Positions 58,801 to 64,000 of a DNA stretch of 64,000 nucleotides are shown one piece after another. This stretch comes from Saccopteryx bilineata. Taxonomy: Eukaryota; Chordata; Mammalia; Chiroptera; Emballonuridae. The stretch lies in the NCBI RefSeq assembly GCF_036850765.1, contig NC_089492.1, positions 201,344,276-201,408,275 of the forward strand. Direction: 5' to 3'. A program made the translations under genes and the position numbers. The notes under the pieces are model-generated. The model worked only from the letters and a program-made list of their open reading frames with translations. It was not told the DNA's origin and did no database searches. How positions within the stretch are numbered: position 1 is the stretch's first letter; each line of letters begins with the position of its first letter.

Positions 58801-59577
58801 GGAGATAAACATTGCAGACAGCTGGAAAGGGGGACAGAGGTTTCCATGGGGGTGGGGGTGTGTGGAGGGAGAAGGAAGGGATGAGAGCAGAGAGAGTGGG
58901 AGGCATGAACAGCCTGGGCAAATGAGTCAGACACCATAGCCTTGGTCTGGGGTGAACCCGAGCCAGAATCAGACCAGTGTGGGGACACAGACCGCATGGA
59001 CGTGCACAGGGACTGGTAGGGGAGCTGCAGACAATCTGGGGCTAAGGGGCAGAGTCCGTCTGGAGGCAGCAGGGAGTCTCCAAAAGCATTTCTGGAACAT
59101 TAAGCTTACACAGATGAATTCCCAGTCAGGAGTTGGGGGTGTGGTCTCCGTGAGGAATGAGAGAAGCCCGAACCTGGCAGGGAGGGTGCCACATGGGAAG
59201 AGACCCTAGGCTGTGATTTGCACGTGCAGTTCCACAGGGTCCAGCACCCGGACAGTTACGTTGGGGCCAGGTGACCAGTTCTTGCCGATTAGAGAGTAGA
59301 CAGCTCATCTCATCTCGAGGCTGAAGCAGTTATATGCCCCTCTCTACGGTGGAGGCCTTGTGCTGAAGATGGCAGCTACGAGAGGATGTAGGTGGGACCC
59401 TAATCCTTGCTTAAGCACATCACCCAGGAGAGCCCCCAGACCCCTGCCCAAGTGCAGGCCAAATGTCCACTACCCTGGGGTCTGACCTCCATCACCTTGA
59501 CAATTACAGTCAGAGAAAAGGCTTGGAGTCGGAGCCCAGCCAGACCCTGACTGGACGGCAGCAGTGGCAGGGGGCGG

Positions 59578-60130
59578 AGTCTGGGCCGGCCTGCCTCAGG
59601 CTCAGGGACCTGTAAGGAGACAGAGCGAAGGAGGGAGGGAGGTGTGAGGAGCGCGCAGTCTGGGCCGGCCTGCCTCAGGCTCAGGGACCTGTAAGGAGAC
59701 GGAGCGAAGGAGGGAGGGAGGTGTGAGGAGCGCGGAGTCTGGGCCGGCCTGCCTCAGGCTCAGGGACCTGTAAGGAGACGGAGCGAAGGAGGGAGGGAGG
59801 TGTGAGGAGCGCGGAGTCTGGGCCGGCCTGCCTCAGGCTCAAGGACCTGTAAGGAGATGGAGCGAAGGAGGGAGGGAGGTGTGAGGAGCGCGGAGTCTGG
59901 GCCGGCCTGCCTCAGGCTCAGGGACCTGTAAGGAGATGGAGCGAAGGAGGGAGGGAGGTGTGAGGAGCGCGGAGTCTGGGCCGGCCTGCCTCAGGCTCAA
60001 GGACCTGTAAGGAGATGGAGCGAAGGAGGGAGGGAGGTGTGAGGAGCGCGGAGTCTGGGCCGGCCTGCCTCAGGCTCAGGGACCTGTAAGGAGTTGGAGT
60101 GAAGGAGGGAGGGAGGTGTGAGGAGCGAGG
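59578..60130. repeat. 79-bp minisatellite, 7 copies
   Basis: Units start at 59578, 59657, 59736, 59815, 59894, 59973 and 60052 (AGTCTGGGCCGGCCTGCC...). Variants are ordered: GAGACAG, GAGACGG x2, GAGATGG x3, GAGTTGG; and CTCAAGGAC rather than CTCAGGGAC in copies 4 and 6. GC-rich with a polypurine GAAGGAGGGAGGGAGG block in each unit. Confidence 0.97.
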
Positions 60131-61977
60131 AGCACGCTGCTCTATGATGTACAGGGAAGCTGAGGCCCTGTCCGTGTGGGGCTGTCAGGTATTCAATAAT
60201 CTGCAGTTCAGGAAAGACCTCAAGGGCAGAACTAATACGGATTGGTGCTTGGCTGCTGGTTGAAAGAGAACCCCATGGGAGAGCAAGCAAAGGGTGGTGG
60301 GGAGGTACTGACGTTCCACTGAGTGTCAGAGGGCGTGGCACTGGCGGAGGGGTGAGGAAAATGCCCAGAGCCAGCAGAAGGCTCCAGAAGCAAAGGCAGG
60401 AGACAGGCGCAGGAAAGGAGTCATGAACAGTGTCCAGTGCTGATGAGATGTCAGGGAGGAGAACAATGGTGCAAGGACACTGGACACAGGGCTCTGGTGT
60501 GACGTTGGCCAGCTGGTTTTTGGCAGCAGGGGTGAGGGCAGAGGTAGGACTTCAGAGGACAATTTAACAAGTTGATGTGTGTCGGTGGTGGGGGAAGACA
60601 GCTGGGCTTCCAGCAGAGGCACTGGGAGGAGACAATGCAGATGGGAGAAGGGGCGACTCCGTGCCCATGGCACCCTCCAGGAGGGACCAGCGTGCAGAAC
60701 CGAGTCTGGGCCTGAAGGAGTGAGGCACATTTCTGTAGTCCCAGGGAACTGTTGCCCCTCTGGCCTGGACATGAGAACAAGGCCCGTGAAGCAGAGCTGC
60801 TCTTGACTCTAGGTCACACAGCATCCCTGCACACAGGCCTGACACAGCACGGCCACCCTCCCTCTTGGACTCAGGTCCACTGATAGGGTGGCCCTTGGAT
60901 CAGGATGTGTAAAGGCCTCCCAGGGGGCATGGCACACACCATGCAGGAGTCCATGCAATGGGGGTGATGACCATGCCTGCAGCCATGCTCTGGCCTCTAG
61001 AGAGTTCCTTGCACTGTGGTCTCTGGTACCCTACACAGGTCCTGCATGGAGGGACCATGTTTCAGCTCTGTGAAAGCCTGTAGTCACCTCCCTCTGGAGC
61101 CCAGGGAAGAAATGTCCTAGGCTGACTGACCATCCTGCAGGGCCCCAGGATTCTCCTGGTCTTGCACTGAAGTCCTGGGTGCACCACGCCATGGAACGCC
61201 CTCCATGACTCAGCCTGGGTTCAGTTAGGACCTGTGCACAGCCTGGAAGGGAGATGGGCTGTGCCAGCTCTGAGACAGGCGGGGAGTCTCTACTTGGCAG
61301 AACCACTCATGGGGGTTGGAGGCTCTAAGGTGCACAGAACCAGGCCACACTCCAGACCAATCATATCAGTGGCCGGAAACGCTGTCCAGTCTCTTCTCCT
61401 AAAGTCTCAGTTTCCCTATCTGTTACACAGAGCAAGGTCAGCACCTCCCAGCTGTCAGGGTGAAGTGAACATGGCCAGGGCATGCTAAGGGGAATCAGGC
61501 AGCCAAATTTGTTGAGTCTTCTGGGTGATGATGGCTGCAGTGTGTCTTAGGTGGGTCCTCAGGATCTCTCTCGTGGTGTATGCAGGGGGCCAGGAGGCCG
61601 CCCCATACAGCCTGGCACTAGGGACAGATCAGCAAGCACTGCTAGTCCAAGTCAACATCGGCCCACAGGGAGGCTAACTAAGCCCAGGTGTCGATGACAG
61701 GACCTGTGACTGCAGGCAGCCATGGCCCCACCCACCCCTGACCCATCACCAGCCCTCCAGAACCTTCAGCTTGCACTCCAGCAGACAGCGATGACTAGAC
61801 AGATGAGGCGCCCAGAGCCCAGAGTCAGATCTGACATCTTGGGGCTCATGGTTTGTTCCCTGATCCTCAGTGCTGCAGAAAGAATCGCTACAGACAACAA
61901 TGACATGTCGCCTGAGGAGGGGCCACCCTGTGTCTGCTCGCTTCCCCCTGACAGCAAGCCAGCAGGGGTACCGCCAC

Positions 61978-62480
61978 TGCTCCATTTAACAAGAAGAAAA
62001 CTGAGGCTCCCGAAGAGACGGGGCAGCTTTTCTGGGTCATGAGGTGCAAGGACAGTGTTGAACTTGGCCTTTTTTTTTTTTTTTTTTTAGGTGAAAGGAA
62101 GGGAGATAGAGTGACAGACTCCTTGCATGCACCTCGACTGGCAACCCCATCGGGAACTGATCCTTTATTACTGAGCTATTTTTAGTGCCTGTGGCTAAAG
62201 GACTCCAATGGAGCTACTATCCTCAGTGCCCAGAGCTACGCTCAAACCAATTGAGCCACTGGCTGCCGGAGAGGTAGAGGGAGAGAAGGGTGAGAAGGCG
62301 GGGGTGAGAAGCAAATGGTCACTTTCCCTGTGTTCCCTTACCAGGAATCAAACCCAGGACATCCACATGTGGGGCTAACACTCTATCCACTGAGCCACTG
62401 GCCAAGGCTGAACTTGGCTCTTAATGGCACTTCCATAGGCTTGGCAAGGTTCGGCAACTCTCCCAGGTGACACAGCTCAT
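61978..62480 (-). repeat. MIR relic, antisense, split by a SINE
   Basis: AAGAAAACTGAGGCTCCCGA, GCAGCTTTTCTGGGTCATGA, then TTGAACTTGGC before the SINE and GAACTTGGCTCTTAATGGC after it follow the antisense MIR order. Confidence 0.65.
62069..62408 (-). repeat. Rhin-type SINE, antisense, inserted in MIR
   Basis: T21 start, ACAGACTCCTTGCATGCACC, TTTTTAGTGCCTGTGGC, CTATCCTCAGTGCC, GAGAAGCAAATGGTCACTTT, head complement ACTGAGCCACTGGCC. 10-bp duplication TGAACTTGGC (62059-62068, 62409-62418). Confidence 0.93.
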
Positions 62481-62649
62481 TGAGCAGGGGACTCTGCCTC
62501 ATACAGCACTGTGTAGACCTGCCTGTCCCAGACCTGCCTTCACAGACGTCAGCCACTCTCTGAGGGACGGGCGGGCATTTCCTGCTCCTTCTCCTTTAGC
62601 CTGAGGTGAACCCTGAACATTTAACAGAAGAGCAATGGTTAAGTGAGAT

Positions 62650-62800
62650 CACTCCCTGGACTCAGGTCCATACCACTCCTGCTGGAGCCAGGGCAGGGGG
62701 GCTGTGAGATGAGCTCTGAGACTCACAGGTCCAGGCTTCGTTTTCCTCATCTGCGAACAAGAATAATTAATGCTGCTGGTACTTCCTAGGGCGAGGTGTG
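62650..62800 (+). repeat. MIR relic
   Basis: CTTCGTTTTCCTCATCTGCG and AACAAGAATAATTAATGCTG with GGTACTTCCTAGGGC match the MIR core and 3' order. Confidence 0.65.
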
Positions 62801-64000
62801 CTGCACAGTGGAGGGAGCCCTGGCCGGCGTAGGGGGAGCCACAGCCACAGAGAGGGGTGCCGCTGCCCAAGCAGGAGGTGCACCAGTAAGCTCTCGGGGG
62901 TTTGCCTCACTGCTTGCTGCGGCTAGGACCCCAGGCATCCGGTCACAGCAACATTTTAGACCCATTTCTTTAGAAACCACAACCCCTGTACATATTTCCA
63001 CTTTAAAGGAACGCAAAAGCGAGCTAGAAAGTGTGGTGACATTGAGGAGCCCTCACTCAGCCACTGGGGGGCTCCCTTGGCCATGCGGCTACTATATCTG
63101 TTCTGTGTGTGGCCAGCAGTGTGGGCGCCCTTGCTCATCATTTGGTCCGTGTTCCTCCACAGGGTTTTAGACTCAAGTCCGTTAAACAGCAGCAGGATCA
63201 TCTCATGTTGGGCAGCCCTCTCTGATCTGCAGTCCCCGGCACACGGGTCCCATCAGAGCCTGTCTCTGGACCCAGCTGGAGCTGCTCAGTGAGGCTCACC
63301 TGCCAGCCTGGCAGGGAGCAGGGACACATGAACCTGCCAGGTCCCCTTCTGCCCCCAAGCAGGCAGCCCAGCCAGGGCTGGCAGGCCGCACTCAGAACTC
63401 CTGAAGCACACCGTGCCATGTTCAACAGAGTTCAGTAACCACCACAATAATTGTCAGTGACAACAGCCACCCTTGTGCCCCAGAAGAAAACTTGCTGGAA
63501 CCCATGACCTGAGGCCTCACAGAATCTCTGCCCTCCTGGCCCAGGAAGCCCTGGTGTGCAGGCAAAGGGTACATATGAGGAGACAGGGTTAGTCTGGGCC
63601 TTGTCATCACAAGTGCCAGAGATTCATCCTGTTGGTGAGGACATTCTCTGTCCCAGCTTGGAGGGACACACCAAGTCTTGAGGGGCCCAGGGGTGACAGG
63701 GGGCTGGCTAGACACTTGCTGGGGCTGTCATCACCCCATGCCCCTGGGCAGTGAGGAGTCTAGTGCTCCTGCTCAGCCTGCCCAGGGGCCATCCCCACAA
63801 TGCCAGCCTGGCACATGGAGGAGGCCTCTGTTTGTGCAGGAAAGCATGCCTGCAACCATGCTGGATTTTTCCACACATGTGATCACAAACCTCTGACCTC
63901 CAGCTGCACAACTCCAGGACTAGGTCCCCCTCCCAGAGCCAGTCCTGCCTGGTGGGGAGGGGGGTTCGTGAGACACTGGCCATGTGGGACCTGCTGTCTG

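Larger units (their letters stand above)
2510..64000 (-). other. SH3RF3: SH3RF3 gene, 3' two-thirds (partial gene span)
   Basis: Minus-strand gene whose last six coding exons lie in the window and whose 5' exons lie beyond 64000. Exon lengths are 80, 171, 230, 335, 332 and 169 coding nt. Intron phases run 2, 2, 1, 0, 2, and the joined frame stays open to a single terminal TGA (438 residues). The order third SH3 domain, Ser/Pro/Thr-rich linker, basic KSGLLKLL segment, final SH3 domain ending in ESF is the architecture of SH3RF3/POSH2. The third SH3 reads [17 protein letters not shown], closer to SH3RF3 than to SH3RF1 as I remember them. The family protein is a RING E3 ligase and scaffold binding Rac and JNK-pathway kinases; RING and SH3-1/2 are not in this window. 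The 3' boundary is inferred from a poly(A) signal. Confidence 0.9.
49198..64000 (-). other. SH3RF3: SH3RF3 intron, at least 14.8 kb, open at window end
   Basis: Starts upstream of the 49197 exon. I looked for the preceding exon (linker after the second SH3) on the minus strand and did not find it, so this is treated as one incomplete intron. It contains two MLT1-like LTR relics, two adjacent SINEs (55055-55828), the 79-bp minisatellite (59578-60130), a SINE nested in a MIR (62069-62408) and other MIR fragments. Confidence 0.7.

Noticed and set aside
58557..58997. 146-codon minus-strand open frame
   Set aside because: Leu/Ser/His-rich low-complexity translation with no domain, no similarity and no splice context.
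59578..60130. Regular repeat array considered as CRISPR
   Set aside because: Units are contiguous 79-bp tandem copies with no unique spacers; eukaryotic minisatellite.
49198..64000. Search for the preceding SH3RF3 exon (linker after second SH3)
   Set aside because: No minus-strand frame with the expected basic/Ser-rich linker residues and matching phase 0 donor was found; presumed to lie outside the window.

Overview
This is mammalian nuclear DNA, almost certainly from a bat. The tRNA-headed SINEs (heads reading CCTGGCCAGTTGGCTCAG or CCTGACCAGGTGGTGGCGCAG) match families I know from Rhinolophus/Hipposideros (Rhin-1-type), so a horseshoe or roundleaf bat is the best guess. Species was not confirmed by any search.

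The only protein-coding gene I can support is SH3RF3 (POSH2, a RING/SH3 ubiquitin-ligase scaffold of Rac/JNK signalling), on the minus strand. Six consecutive coding exons are present, each with canonical splice sites and compatible phases: 49197-49118, 45416-45246, 43310-43081, 34735-34401, 13130-12799, and the terminal exon 5873-5705 with its stop codon. Their 1317 nt encode 438 residues plus stop. These contain the third SH3 domain, the Ser/Pro-rich linker and the C-terminal fourth SH3 domain. The RING finger and first two SH3 domains must lie beyond position 64000. A 3' UTR probably runs from 5704 to about 2510, where an AATAAA (minus strand) is followed by a GT-rich element. Positions 1-2500 look like intergenic flank.

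The rest is intronic sequence full of mobile elements. There are five L1 pieces: 5'-end L1 at 8359-11140 (+), 3' end at 14616-15439 (-), a nearly full-span but defective L1 at 20574-26819 (+), an old 3' half at 30655-32485 (+), and an old 3' end at 36546-37735 (-). About 13 tRNA-derived SINEs are present, many with perfect target-site duplications (TSDs). There are four cut-and-paste DNA transposons: a 365-bp hAT element with perfect ends at 7577, two 155-bp hAT-type copies at 1262 and 27465, and a 327-bp Tc1/mariner (pogo/Tigger-like) element at 36898 that keeps a transposase C-terminal tail and is nested in an L1. MaLR (MLT1-like) LTR, MIR and L2 relics fill older ground. Tandem repeats include a 79-bp x 7 minisatellite (59578-60130) and a 42-bp x 3 minisatellite (8133-8269).

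I see no bacterial, viral or CRISPR-like system and no clearly undescribed gene system. The most interesting material is the DNA-transposon set, the nested insertions and the young-looking tandem repeats inside SH3RF3 introns and 3' UTR.
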